Source: OMOG01 sp041485845 (GTDB taxonomy: Bacteria; Acidobacteriota; Terriglobia; Bryobacterales; Bryobacteraceae). From it: a DNA stretch of 29,407 bases. The stretch is from positions 1-29,407 of the forward strand of contig JBGPKH010000026.1 in NCBI GenBank assembly GCA_041485845.1. Direction: 5' to 3'. The notes under the pieces were generated by a model. It did no database searches. It saw only the letters and a program-made list of their open reading frames with translations, and was not told the origin of the DNA. Numbering within the stretch: position 1 is the stretch's first letter; each line of letters starts with the position of its first letter. Both the position numbers and the translations under genes were made by a program. Of the stretch, positions 1 through 8,077 are shown piece by piece.

Positions 1-63
1 AATCGGCCGCAGGTTGCCAACCTGCCCCACATCGCAGACCGCGGAATTGGGTCGGATGGCCCA

Positions 64-2976
64 TCACTTCGTCTGAACGGGGCCGAGGTAGCGATCCAAC
101 CAGTCGAGGATCTCCTTGATGATGTCGGGACGACCCGCGGGCGCCAGGTGACCTCCCTCGAGAACCACATGCCGCTTGTCCTTCTCCGGAGTACCCAGCA
201 GGTGGAACATCGGGCGCTGGCTGGTCTCCAGCGGGAACCGGAAGTCGTCGCGTCCGTTCACCATCAACACCGGGGCTTTGACCCGGGGAGCGAAATTCCA
301 GGAATCCACCTCGGCCGGCACTCTTTCGAAGGAGCCTCCGGACACCATCACGACACATCGGATGCGAGGCTCCGCCGCAGCCATGTGCGGGGCCATGGCA
401 GCCCCATAACTGGAGCCGAAGAAACCCAGCTTGCGTGTGTCGATGTCCGGCCGCGTCTCGAGGTAATCGATGGTTCGGCCCAGATCCTTGGATTGCTGAA
501 GATTCATCTCTCTCCATCGGTTCGGTTGGCCCAACAGGTGGTAGTAGTCCCCTGGCCCACGTTCCAACGTACCCTTATAGGCGGGTACGATGAATGCCCG
601 TCCCGAACGGACGACGAATTCAAAAGCCCGCCCGAACTGTCGACCGGTAAGGATGTTCGCTCCGCCAAAATACGCCACCACCTGGTACGGTGGCGCCGCG
701 TTTTTCGGCAGGTACAAATGGGCGTTGACGCGTTCGTTTCCATAGGCCGCCTGAAACGTGATCTCTTCGGAGCGCCAATACGTAGGGCTCTCGTCGGCGG
801 CTTCCACTCTTGCTTTGAGATCCGTCTTGTCATAGGAGTGCAGGTCCTGGAAGATGCGGAACGTCCGATCGTCGGCCGGCTTGTCATTCCTGCGGTCGCG
901 AGAGACAAACGACACGATCCCGGCCAGCGTCTCCTCCGGGGGCGACACAGGTTTGATGCAACGGAACCCAAAAGTGGGATCGCGATCGAAAGGGCGCCTC
1001 GCATCCGGAGTCTTGAACTGGTAATTTGGCTCATTCCAGCCGCCGCCGAGAATATAGCGCCGGTCTCCGGCCAGGTTCCAGCACCATTCCTTGACATTGC
1101 CGGCCATGTCGTAGGTTCCGTATTCCCCGAGTCCCCGGTAAGATCCCACGCGGGCCGGTCCCTGCCCGGCAAAGTTGCTCAGATTCAAGACGTCGGAATA
1201 CGCGCCAACACTTGCGGCGAGATACCAGTGATACACGGTAGGCAGACTCTTGCCCGCAAATTCGGCGTAGGCGGCCGCTTCATACCAACTCACGCCGCCA
1301 ACCGGGTAGTCGGCTCTTCCATCCGGATAGGTTCCCAGCTCCCAGGAAGCGGGTCCGGGCTTTCCGGTAGCGTCGCGGAACTCCGCCATGGCCTGCTCCC
1401 AGGAGACGGTCCGGCCGTCCTTGAGGAAAGGCTGCTTCCAGTACTCGCGATTCCGATATCCTCCCCGATCGAGGAACTCCTTGAATTGGCGATTCGTAAC
1501 CTCATACCGATCGATCCAGAAGGGGGGGATATCCGCCGCGGCCAACGCCGGGTAGGTCAGCACGCGAGCACTCTGCTGCGTTTGCGTTCCCGCGACCCAC
1601 CCCATTCCTCCAGGCGTCTCTTCCGAAGTATGAAGCTGGAACTTAAGGTTGGCCCCGAAGTTGATACTCGCCGCCTGTTCGATCGGTCCGAAGCCCTTCT
1701 TCACAACGCGAAGCCGGTAATATCCGATGGGAACGCGTTGGGTCGTCAAGGGTGACTGACCCAAGAACTCTTCACGGGAGGCGTCACCATTTCCCTGCGC
1801 CGCGTATTCCGTTACGGAAATTTCCGCCCCAGGCGGTGTGGTAACGATCGAGACGGGCGGCCCAACAAGCTGGTCTCGGAGCCGGATCAGTTCAGGGGAA
1901 GAGGCCGCGTACGGTTCGGCCTGGCGAAGCAGGCGAAGAGCCGCCAGCGGGTGCTGCTCGGTCATCAGGCGCGAAATCTCCGGCACCGCAACCCGCTCCG
2001 CCCAGCGCACCCGCGAGGCGCGAACGAAAAATCGAATCCCCAGCGCTCCGGCAGCCAGGGCCACCGCCAGCACGGCCGCGATGACCGCCGGCCGGCGCCA
2101 CGGGATGTTGCCCGTCCTCCCGCTGAGGCTATGCCGACACGATTGCAACGCGGTGTGCAGGTCATCGGCCGAGCCGTAGCGGGCTTCCGGCTGCTTTTGT
2201 AGGCATCGGAGCACGATCCGTTCCAGCTCCAGAGGGATCCCCGTACGGACGCGGCTGGGAGTCTCCGGCGTCTCGCGCAGAATGGCGGCGAGCGTCGAAA
2301 TCCGCGTCTCGCCGCGGAACGGGCGCTGGGCGCACAACATCTCATAGAGCACTATGCCCAGCGAAAACACGTCGGAGCGGGCATCCAGCGGCTTGCCCTC
2401 CGCCTGCTCGGGCGACATGTAAGCCACGGTTCCGAGAATTTGCCCGGCGCGGGTCCCTTCCGTCTCCGTGAGTGTCTCCGCGTCAGCGGGCGCGGCGTGC
2501 TCGGAGAGCTTCGCCAATCCGAAGTCGAGAACCTTCACGCCGGTCCCGGCAATCATGATGTTGCCCGGCTTCAGATCGCGATGAATGATCCCGTGAGCGT
2601 GCGCCGTTCGCAGGGCGTCGGTGATCTCGATGGCGTATTGCAGCGCGCGCTCGACCGGAAGCGGGCCCCTGGTGAGAACCTGCGCCAGGGTCTGACCGTC
2701 CACATGCTCCATCACCAGGTACGCCAGGCCGTCCTGCTCCCCGACGTCGTAGAGGCTGCATATGTGAGGATGGTTCAGGGCGGAAATGGCCCGGGCTTCG
2801 CGCTCGAAACGGTGGCGGAAATCGGCTTGTCCTGCGAATTCGCTGCGCAGCAGTTTGATGGCGACAGTGCGGCCCAGGCGGGTGTCGCGCGCACTATAGA
2901 CCTCGGCCATGCCACCCTGGCCAAGCTTCCGCTCGATGCAGTAAGGCCCCAGGGACGCGCCCACCGTTAGCTGCAT
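64..2976 (-). CDS. Membrane Ser/Thr protein kinase with PEGA, FGE-like and alpha/beta-hydrolase domains
   Basis: This is a eukaryotic-type Ser/Thr kinase of about 970 residues. Numbered from the Met at 2976, it shows a glycine loop GQGGMAEV near 19-26, ATP-binding Lys41, the HRDLKPGN catalytic loop at 132-139, DFG at 151-153 and an SPEQA activation-segment end near 188-192. One membrane helix follows at about 296-318, so the kinase is cytoplasmic and the rest is outside. The outer part holds a PEGA-like domain (374-447), a formylglycine-generating-enzyme (FGE)-type fold (477-677; GGVSWYEAAAYAEF, DMAGNVKEW, FGFRC) and an alpha/beta hydrolase (727-964) with GSSYG (Ser856), Asp910 and His943 as a likely triad. 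The FGE-like part lacks the paired cysteines of true FGE and is probably a binding domain. I prefer the start at 2976 because AAGGAG lies 8 nt upstream; an in-frame ATG at 3000 has no such site. Substrates are unknown. Confidence 0.88.
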   Translation of the reverse strand: MQLTVGASLGPYCIERKLGQGGMAEVYSARDTRLGRTVAIKLLRSEFAGQADFRHRFEREARAISALNHPHICSLYDVGEQDGLAYLVMEHVDGQTLAQVLTRGPLPVERALQYAIEITDALRTAHAHGIIHRDLKPGNIMIAGTGVKVLDFGLAKLSEHAAPADAETLTETEGTRAGQILGTVAYMSPEQAEGKPLDARSDVFSLGIVLYEMLCAQRPFRGETRISTLAAILRETPETPSRVRTGIPLELERIVLRCLQKQPEARYGSADDLHTALQSCRHSLSGRTGNIPWRRPAVIAAVLAVALAAGALGIRFFVRASRVRWAERVAVPEISRLMTEQHPLAALRLLRQAEPYAASSPELIRLRDQLVGPPVSIVTTPPGAEISVTEYAAQGNGDASREEFLGQSPLTTQRVPIGYYRLRVVKKGFGPIEQAASINFGANLKFQLHTSEETPGGMGWVAGTQTQQSARVLTYPALAAADIPPFWIDRYEVTNRQFKEFLDRGGYRNREYWKQPFLKDGRTVSWEQAMAEFRDATGKPGPASWELGTYPDGRADYPVGGVSWYEAAAYAEFAGKSLPTVYHWYLAASVGAYSDVLNLSNFAGQGPARVGSYRGLGEYGTYDMAGNVKEWCWNLAGDRRYILGGGWNEPNYQFKTPDARRPFDRDPTFGFRCIKPVSPPEETLAGIVSFVSRDRRNDKPADDRTFRIFQDLHSYDKTDLKARVEAADESPTYWRSEEITFQAAYGNERVNAHLYLPKNAAPPYQVVAYFGGANILTGRQFGRAFEFVVRSGRAFIVPAYKGTLERGPGDYYHLLGQPNRWREMNLQQSKDLGRTIDYLETRPDIDTRKLGFFGSSYGAAMAPHMAAAEPRIRCVVMVSGGSFERVPAEVDSWNFAPRVKAPVLMVNGRDDFRFPLETSQRPMFHLLGTPEKDKRHVVLEGGHLAPAGRPDIIKEILDWLDRYLGPVQTK

Positions 2977-3115
2977 CGGGCTGTCTCCTTGCCCTTCCAT
3001 AGTTTCGGGTATGCGTATCGATTCTACAGGAAACGTAGGGCGCCAGCACCTTCAACGCCTCTTGCAGGGCATACCGCCTTGTCGTGCCGCCTGAAGCTGT
3101 TCGGGGGGCGGAAAT

Positions 3116-3137
3116 GGACAGGCCGGGAGGCCTGTCC
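3116..3137. repeat. Perfect palindrome at the 3' end of the glycoside hydrolase gene
   Basis: Arms GGACAGGCC (3116-3124) and GGCCTGTCC (3129-3137) pair perfectly around a GGGA loop and touch the stop codon of the hydrolase gene. There is no T-run on the minus-strand exit side, so it is not a classic intrinsic terminator. The outer bases and the trailing CTGTCCTAC resemble the palindrome at 5262-5289 upstream of the same gene, suggesting a dispersed intergenic repeat family. Confidence 0.7.
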
Positions 3138-5188
3138 TACAGGTACAGTTTAGGGAGATACTCCGGCGCGTCGGCGAACGGCCTGGTTCGGCCGGCGGCC
3201 ACTTCGTACATGCGCTCGTGGCTCGCTATCGCGGCGCGGCCCATCTCGTCGTAGGCCCGGTTGCAGACGTCCAGGAAGCCGATATTGTAATTCTCGCCGT
3301 CGAAGCGGCCGAGGGCGCTTTGGTCGTACATGGTGAACCAGTGGACGCCGACGCAGTGCGGGTTGGCCGCGGCGTCCTCGAGGTACACACGGTAGGCCTT
3401 GGCGCGCTCCGCCTGGTTCTTGAGATGGCCGATGCCGGAAGCGGGGAGGCCGGCGTCGAGTGCGCCGAAGTGCCACTCGCCGACCATGACGGGCATCTTG
3501 AGAAGTGAATCGATCTTTTCGGCGGTGGCGATGGGCAGCTTGTCCTGGTAGCAGTTGAGGCTGAAGACATCGAACGCCTTCATGCCGGACACGGCCCAAT
3601 CCTTGGGCACGCCGGCCCATCGCATACCGAGATTCAGGTGGTTGGGGTCCGCCTGTTTGCAGGCTTTCGATATCGTCTGGAAGTAGCGCTCGACCATGAC
3701 CAGGCTGAAGTCGCGCAGATCGGGGATGGATTCGGCTGGGAGGACGCCCGGCCACTTGCCGCGTGCGACCTTGTCGAAAGTCGCCAGCCCGTTCCACGCC
3801 TTCGCGAGCGCGGTATCGCCCTCGTACTTCTTGCGCAGGAACTTCGCCAGTTCCTGGCGAGTGGCGCAGCTTTCCGTGTTGTACAGCATGCCTACGGCGG
3901 GGAGCTCGGAGGAAAAGGCCCAAGTCGGCTCGTTCATGAGGAAGTAGCCGAGGAAGGCCGGGTCGTTGGCCGTGGTCTTCAACTGGGCGGCGTAGTCCTG
4001 CGAGTCCGGTTCGAAGCCGGCATGGAAGACGTCCGGAAAATCGCGATACACCATACCGCAGCGGGCGCCACGAAAGCTCATCGGCCGCACGTAGGGGAAA
4101 CGGGCCTTGGCGGCGTAGTCGAACTCGCTCCAGTTGCCGACGGTGTTGAAGCGCAGGCGCTTCATTTCGGCGAGCGCAGTTTGCGCCCACTTGTCGCGCC
4201 AGCCATCGCGGCCGAGCGCGCGAATCATGTTCGCGGCCAGGAAGTTGACGGTCGCCCCACGTTGCGACCGCACAGCGTCGGCGTACTCGGGCTGTTGGGG
4301 CATCCACTTCAGGGCCGATTCCAGGCCGTCGATGCGGGCGTCGGTGTCCACACGCACGCAATCGAGGCCGGCGGACCAGAAGGCGTAGCCATCGGGATCG
4401 GCCAGCCACCAGCGCCCACCCTCCTGCTGAGTGCGGAACCAGCCGGTGCCCTCGCCGAGTTTCTTCGTCTTCCATCCGCCCCAGCGCGAGAAGTTCTCGG
4501 GCCATGCCTGCTTCCCAGCCCCTTCGAACTGCATGCGGATGCGGTTCGTGAGCTCATCGGCATTCCGCGTTTTACCCGGCCAGGAGAGCAACGCGCTCTG
4601 CCCGAACTCGTCCAGCAGAACGCCTTTCGGCAGCACCGGTTTCGAGAGCCTGGGCGGCATGGCCGATGCCGCCTGCAACTCGGTCATGCACCAGCGCACG
4701 GGCTGGGGGCCTTTGCGCGAGACGGTGAGGGCGAGGCGATCGACCTTCTCCAGATCGACGCGGTCGCCGCCGCACAGCGGTTTCAGGAACGCGCCTTCGC
4801 GGTCGGCCATCCAGCGGGCCTGGTCCACGAGAGCGAGGTCCATGCGGACGCGGAACGAGCACTGGTTCAACGCCCCGAAACCGAAGCGGAAGGCGCGGCC
4901 CTTTTCGCCCTCGCGGAGGACGATCTGGAATACCGCGAGCTCGTTGCCGTCGAGCAGCATGTCGGTGGTGAGGCACTTGGCCTTGGCCAGAGTCCCTGCG
5001 GGGAACTCGAAGGTCATGCCGTCGCCGATGGACTCGGCGATGAACCAGCGGGCGCCTTCGACCGGTGTAGCACCGTCTTCCGGGCGAAGCTTGCCGGCGG
5101 TCTTCCACGCGCCGAGCTTCGGGCCATCCGCGGCCAGCGCGGCGCCGGCGCCGAGCGACACGACTGTGACGAACTGTCTGCGATTCAT
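3137..5188 (-). CDS. Tat-exported glycoside hydrolase, clan GH-A, agarase (GH50)-like
   Basis: The protein has 683 residues and begins MNRRQFVTVVSLGAGAALA, a twin-arginine signal with a likely cut after ALA near residue 25; it is therefore probably folded before export. After a beta-rich N-terminal region the catalytic barrel starts near 245 (GWFRTQ, WWLADPDGYAFWSAGLD). It carries the two expected glutamates of clan GH-A enzymes: Glu420 in FLMNEPTWAF as acid/base and Glu571 in MVGEWHFGALDAG as nucleophile. The C-terminal run HWFTMYDQ...GRFDGENYNIGFLDVC resembles GH50 agarases. The substrate is presumably a galactan-like or other beta-linked polysaccharide, but this is inferred from family resemblance only. 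The start at 5188 is chosen because the Tat signal begins there and GGGAG lies 7 nt upstream; the frame stays open to 5293 but those 35 residues precede the signal. Confidence 0.75.
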   Translation of the reverse strand: MNRRQFVTVVSLGAGAALAADGPKLGAWKTAGKLRPEDGATPVEGARWFIAESIGDGMTFEFPAGTLAKAKCLTTDMLLDGNELAVFQIVLREGEKGRAFRFGFGALNQCSFRVRMDLALVDQARWMADREGAFLKPLCGGDRVDLEKVDRLALTVSRKGPQPVRWCMTELQAASAMPPRLSKPVLPKGVLLDEFGQSALLSWPGKTRNADELTNRIRMQFEGAGKQAWPENFSRWGGWKTKKLGEGTGWFRTQQEGGRWWLADPDGYAFWSAGLDCVRVDTDARIDGLESALKWMPQQPEYADAVRSQRGATVNFLAANMIRALGRDGWRDKWAQTALAEMKRLRFNTVGNWSEFDYAAKARFPYVRPMSFRGARCGMVYRDFPDVFHAGFEPDSQDYAAQLKTTANDPAFLGYFLMNEPTWAFSSELPAVGMLYNTESCATRQELAKFLRKKYEGDTALAKAWNGLATFDKVARGKWPGVLPAESIPDLRDFSLVMVERYFQTISKACKQADPNHLNLGMRWAGVPKDWAVSGMKAFDVFSLNCYQDKLPIATAEKIDSLLKMPVMVGEWHFGALDAGLPASGIGHLKNQAERAKAYRVYLEDAAANPHCVGVHWFTMYDQSALGRFDGENYNIGFLDVCNRAYDEMGRAAIASHERMYEVAAGRTRPFADAPEYLPKLYL

Positions 5189-5261
5189 GTGGAGACTCCC
5201 AACGCGGAGGTTATCAGATAGCGGGGTCCGGTTCAATGGCGTCGGCTGAAGGCCAGCGGGT

Positions 5262-5289
5262 GACAGACGACCAAAACCGATCGTCTGTC
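5262..5289. repeat. Palindrome upstream of the glycoside hydrolase gene
   Basis: Arms GACAGACGA (5262-5270) and TCGTCTGTC (5281-5289) are perfect reverse complements around a 10-nt A-rich loop. It lies between the divergent hydrolase gene and the 304-residue protein gene. Like the element at 3116-3137 it starts with GACAG and ends CTGTCCyAC. It could be a cruciform or repeat element, or an operator; a rho-independent terminator is unlikely between divergent genes. Confidence 0.65.
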
Positions 5290-5331
5290 CCACCTCTGAC
5301 TTGATGCGCCGGCTGGCCCACCCAAGGCTCG

Positions 5332-5337
5332 TATACT
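5332..5337 (+). promoter_or_regulatory. Candidate -10 element for a near-leaderless transcript
   Basis: TATACT sits 7 nt before the GTG start at 5345, so a standard start of transcription would fall at about 5344. No Shine-Dalgarno precedes the GTG. No convincing -35 is seen at the usual distance. Confidence 0.45.
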
Positions 5338-5344
5338 ACGAACA

Positions 5345-6259
5345 GTGACTTCCGCGGCGCGCTATAAATACATCCTGTCGCTTCCAGAGCGCGTCATCCG
5401 CTCACTCGGCGCTCTCTCGGGAGGATTGCTCCGGGAGATCGGGAACGTCGCGCTGCCGGCCAGCGTGCGGCGGACCACCTTATATAGCACGATGGTCGGG
5501 GTGACGCTACGCTTCCTGATCGAGGAACTGGGAGAGGTCGAAGGCATCTACCCTTCGGAGGGGAAGCTGGCCGAGAGTTTCCTGCTGCAGCGCGGCGCGA
5601 GTCACGGGATCGAACTGCTCGGCATCCTGGCGTTCCATGCCTCTCCGGTCTGGATACTGGCGGCGCTGGCGGACGCCACGGGCGGCGGGCGCAAGCTCAT
5701 CCAGGAGATTTCGCAGGCGCTGCAGGAAGAGGGGCTGCTCGACCGCGACGTGCATTTCGAGACGATGGAGCAGGTCCTGGACGGGCTCGAAAAGACCAGC
5801 GGGCGCCTGGCGGCCACGCTCAACCTTCCGCCGGTAGACATCCCCAGCCTGCGCCGCGAGTGGACCCGGTTGAAGGAAGATCTGCAAGCCATTCCTCCGA
5901 AGAACGCTCCGCCGCTGGAACGGGTGGAGCGGGTGTGGGAGGATCTGCGGGAATCGGCGAAGACGCAGGGACGCTCGGTGTTCACGGTGTCGTCGCTGAT
6001 GGCCATATCGACCGTGGCACACGTTCCGGCAAACGTCGTGTGGCTGTCGCGGGCGGCCCGGTCGGCCGCGCGGCGTACAGGCAAGGTGCTGGGCGAAGCG
6101 ATTCTCGACCACTACACCGAAGCGCTGGCGGAAATCGCGCGCACCGGATTCATCCCGTACTGGACGCGGGAGTTCCGGCCCTATCTGCGCGGCGCGGTGG
6201 AGCAGTTCGCGCCCGGACACGAATCGCTGACCGAGCGGCTGTTGAGGAGAGGGGGTTAG
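5345..6259 (+). CDS. Hypothetical protein, 304 residues
   Basis: I do not recognise the family. The protein starts with GTG and has no signal peptide. Its N-terminal half contains a hydrophobic stretch near 94-116 (HGIELLGILAFHASPVWILAALADATGG), which could be one membrane helix or a buried core helix. The middle (about 145-200) is charged and predicted helical by eye. A second apolar stretch near 217-232 (SLMAISTVAHVPANVVWL) precedes an Arg-rich helix. There are no catalytic motifs I can name. It stands alone on the plus strand, 39 nt before the antitoxin gene, and a -10-like TATACT is 7 nt upstream. Full-length coding is supported by GC-rich third positions and a clean frame. Confidence 0.7.
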   Translation: MTSAARYKYILSLPERVIRSLGALSGGLLREIGNVALPASVRRTTLYSTMVGVTLRFLIEELGEVEGIYPSEGKLAESFLLQRGASHGIELLGILAFHASPVWILAALADATGGGRKLIQEISQALQEEGLLDRDVHFETMEQVLDGLEKTSGRLAATLNLPPVDIPSLRREWTRLKEDLQAIPPKNAPPLERVERVWEDLRESAKTQGRSVFTVSSLMAISTVAHVPANVVWLSRAARSAARRTGKVLGEAILDHYTEALAEIARTGFIPYWTREFRPYLRGAVEQFAPGHESLTERLLRRGG

Positions 6260-6286
6260 ATCAGGTAGGGGGTGGGTATTATCTGG

Positions 6287-6292
6287 TAGTAT
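6287..6292 (+). promoter_or_regulatory. Candidate extended -10 for the toxin-antitoxin operon
   Basis: TAGTAT preceded by TGG forms an extended -10. Transcription would start at about 6299, which is the A of the antitoxin ATG, so the message would be leaderless. There is no Shine-Dalgarno in front of this ATG. Confidence 0.45.
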
Positions 6293-6298
6293 GGCTAT

Positions 6299-6529
6299 AT
6301 GGCCTCTAGAAAGATGACGTTTACGCTCCCGGAGGAACTGGCGGCGCAATTCGTTCGGCGGGTCCCGGCACGCGATCGCTCGCGTTATCTCGCCGGAGCC
6401 TTGGCGGAAAAGCTGGCCGAGCGCCAACGTCAACTGATCCGCGCCTGTGAAGTAGCCAACCACGATACTGACGTCGCGCTGATCGAAGACGAATTTGACG
6501 CTTTGCCTGACGAGACGATGGAGACATGA
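6299..6529 (+). CDS. Antitoxin, MazE/ribbon-helix-helix-like
   Basis: This is a 76-residue protein directly upstream of a MazF-type toxin. Residues 4-12 (RKMTFTLPE) look like the short DNA-contacting beta strand of ribbon-helix-helix proteins, followed by helices through about residue 50; the acidic C-terminus (DVALIEDEFDALPDETMET) is the kind of tail that wraps around and blocks a MazF toxin. It should neutralise the toxin and repress its own operon, which is inference from the pair. The stop codon lies 4 nt before the toxin ATG. The family assignment rests mainly on position and size, since small antitoxins diverge rapidly. Confidence 0.75.
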   Translation: MASRKMTFTLPEELAAQFVRRVPARDRSRYLAGALAEKLAERQRQLIRACEVANHDTDVALIEDEFDALPDETMET

Positions 6530-6533
6530 ACGG

Positions 6534-6860
6534 ATGCCCAAACGCGGTGAGATCTGGTGGGTCCGGCTCGATCCCACGCTCGGCTCCGAGTTGCGTAAGA
6601 CGCGACCATGTCTTGTCATCGGAACAAACGTACTCAATGAAAGGCGCAGGACAGTAGTGGTGGTCCCGCTATCGAGCTCTCCACGGGCCAGCCCGCCGCT
6701 GCTGGTTCCGGTCGTGTGCGCGGGACAACCATCCATCGCCGTTCTGGATCAAATCCGCGCCGTCGCGAAGGAACGGCTGGACCGGGTGATCGGCATGATC
6801 TCGCCGGAAGAGATGACCGCAGTCGAGGACGGACTTCGCCAGATCCTCGAGTTGGGGTAA
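6534..6860 (+). CDS. mazF: MazF/PemK-family mRNA interferase toxin
   Basis: The product has 108 residues, normal for the family. It opens with the classic MPKRGEIWWVRLDPTLGSE, then KTRPCLVIG near residues 22-30, the basic strand RRRTVVVVPLSSS, and ends with DQIRAVAKERL (about 75-85) and a final helix. These match the MazF/PemK fold, a dimeric ribosome-independent endoribonuclease that cuts mRNA at short sites. I chose the ATG at 6534 because it gives the family N-terminus and has GGAG about 9 nt upstream; the frame is open from 6495 but this would overlap the antitoxin. The pair is a type II toxin-antitoxin module and lies just before the polysaccharide genes. Confidence 0.9.
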   Translation: MPKRGEIWWVRLDPTLGSELRKTRPCLVIGTNVLNERRRTVVVVPLSSSPRASPPLLVPVVCAGQPSIAVLDQIRAVAKERLDRVIGMISPEEMTAVEDGLRQILELG

Positions 6861-6885
6861 GAGCAATCCGCCATCGAAACGAAGC

Positions 6886-6891
6886 TACACT
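6886..6891 (+). promoter_or_regulatory. Candidate -10 element of wecB
   Basis: TACACT ends 10 nt before the GTG start at 6902, predicting a leader of about 4 nt. There is no strong Shine-Dalgarno, only an AGG near 6894-6896. The -35 is not convincing. Confidence 0.35.
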
Positions 6892-6901
6892 GTAGGTTCT
6901 C

Positions 6902-8008
6902 GTGAAACGTATCCTGTTTATCTTCGGCACCCGGCCGGAGGCGATCAAACTGTGCCCGGTCGTCCGGCACATGCGGGCGGGGAGTGACCTCGAGGTAAAG
7001 GTCTGCGTGACGGCGCAGCACCGGGGCATGCTGGACCAGGTGTTGGAGTGCTTCGAGGTGCGTCCGGACTACGACCTCGACTTGATGACGCCGGGCCAAA
7101 CCCTGGCGCAGATTACCGCCCGCGCGATTTCCGCGCTGGATCCGGTCCTCGCCGGGGAACGGCCCAACATGGCCGTGGTGCAAGGTGACACCACCACCAC
7201 CATGGCGGGCGCCATGGCCGCGTTCTACCGGCACATCCCGGTGGCGCACGTGGAAGCCGGACTGCGCACGGGTAACCTGGAGCACCCGTTTCCGGAAGAG
7301 ATGAACCGCCTGCTTACCGGGCGCCTGGCGGCACTGCACTTTGCGCCGACCGCTGGCGCCCGCCGCAACCTCTTGGTGGAAGGCGTGCCAGGGGAACGAA
7401 TCCTGGTCACGGGCAACTCCGGCATCGATGCGGTGTTGCATGTCGCGAGCGCGCTCGAGCACGGACGCCTCCCCACGCGCGAGTGGCCGTGGCGGGACAT
7501 CGGCAAGAAGCTGATCGTGGTGACGGCGCACCGCCGGGAGAGCTTCGGGGATGGCTTCGAGCGCATTTGCGAAGGCCTCGCCCGGCTGGCGGAACGGCCC
7601 GATGTGCAGATCGTGTATCCGGTGCACCGCAACCCCAAGGTCCTCGACCCGGTCACTCGGCTGCTCGACGGGCGGCCGAACATCGTGCTCATCGAGCCGC
7701 TGGATTACACTTCGTTCGTCGACCTGATGCGCCGCGCCTATCTGCTGATCACCGATTCCGGCGGCATCCAGGAAGAAGCGCCGTCGCTCGGCAAGCCGGT
7801 GCTGGTGATGCGGGAAACCACCGAGCGGCCGGAGGCGGTGGAAGCCGGTACGGTGAAACTGGTCGGCACGGACCCGCGGAAAATCACCGGTGAAGCGGCG
7901 CGGCTCCTCGACGACGAGCGGGAGTACCAACGCACGTCCCGCATTCACAATCCTTACGGGGACGGCCACGCGAGCGAGCGCATCACCCGCGCGATCGAGG
8001 ATTTTTAG
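6902..8008 (+). CDS. wecB: UDP-N-acetylglucosamine 2-epimerase (non-hydrolysing)
   Basis: The 368-residue enzyme interconverts UDP-GlcNAc and UDP-ManNAc in the cytoplasm, supplying ManNAc units for surface glycans. Family marks are complete: GTRPEAIK at 9-16, QGDTTTT with Asp96, HVEAGLRTGN with Glu118, PFPEEMNR with Glu132, the TAHRRESFG stretch with His210, and ITDSGGIQEEAPSLGKPVLVMRETTERPE near 283-310. Asp96, Glu118 and Glu132 correspond to the catalytic acids of E. coli WecB. Length is typical. It uses a GTG start. No wecC-like dehydrogenase is visible in the window, so the sugar may be used as ManNAc or oxidised by an enzyme encoded elsewhere. The last 215 nt are duplicated further along at 10018-10229. 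Confidence 0.96.
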   Translation: MKRILFIFGTRPEAIKLCPVVRHMRAGSDLEVKVCVTAQHRGMLDQVLECFEVRPDYDLDLMTPGQTLAQITARAISALDPVLAGERPNMAVVQGDTTTTMAGAMAAFYRHIPVAHVEAGLRTGNLEHPFPEEMNRLLTGRLAALHFAPTAGARRNLLVEGVPGERILVTGNSGIDAVLHVASALEHGRLPTREWPWRDIGKKLIVVTAHRRESFGDGFERICEGLARLAERPDVQIVYPVHRNPKVLDPVTRLLDGRPNIVLIEPLDYTSFVDLMRRAYLLITDSGGIQEEAPSLGKPVLVMRETTERPEAVEAGTVKLVGTDPRKITGEAARLLDDEREYQRTSRIHNPYGDGHASERITRAIEDF

Positions 8009-8077
8009 CAGGGAGGGCCGCGCTGATGGGAATAAGAATGCCGGCACCCTGAGAGCCCGCACCACGGCGTCTCCTAA

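Noticed and set aside
485..685. Active sulfatase-modifying enzyme inside the kinase gene product
   Set aside because: The FGE-like domain lacks the cysteine pair needed for formylglycine formation. The coordinates given are residue-scale, counted from the upstream Met at 3000.
148..1755. Open frame of 535 codons on the plus strand
   Set aside because: Shadow of the kinase/FGE/hydrolase gene, whose motifs are clear on the minus strand.
3116..3137. Rho-independent terminator of the hydrolase gene
   Set aside because: The stem is good but no T-run follows on the minus strand and the stem overlaps the stop codon.
3638..5221. Open frame of 527 codons on the plus strand over the glycoside hydrolase
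   Set aside because: The minus strand encodes a Tat signal and both catalytic glutamates; the plus frame has low-complexity composition and no motif.
6749..8065. Open frame of 438 codons antisense to wecB
   Set aside because: wecB has the full catalytic motif set; the antisense frame does not.
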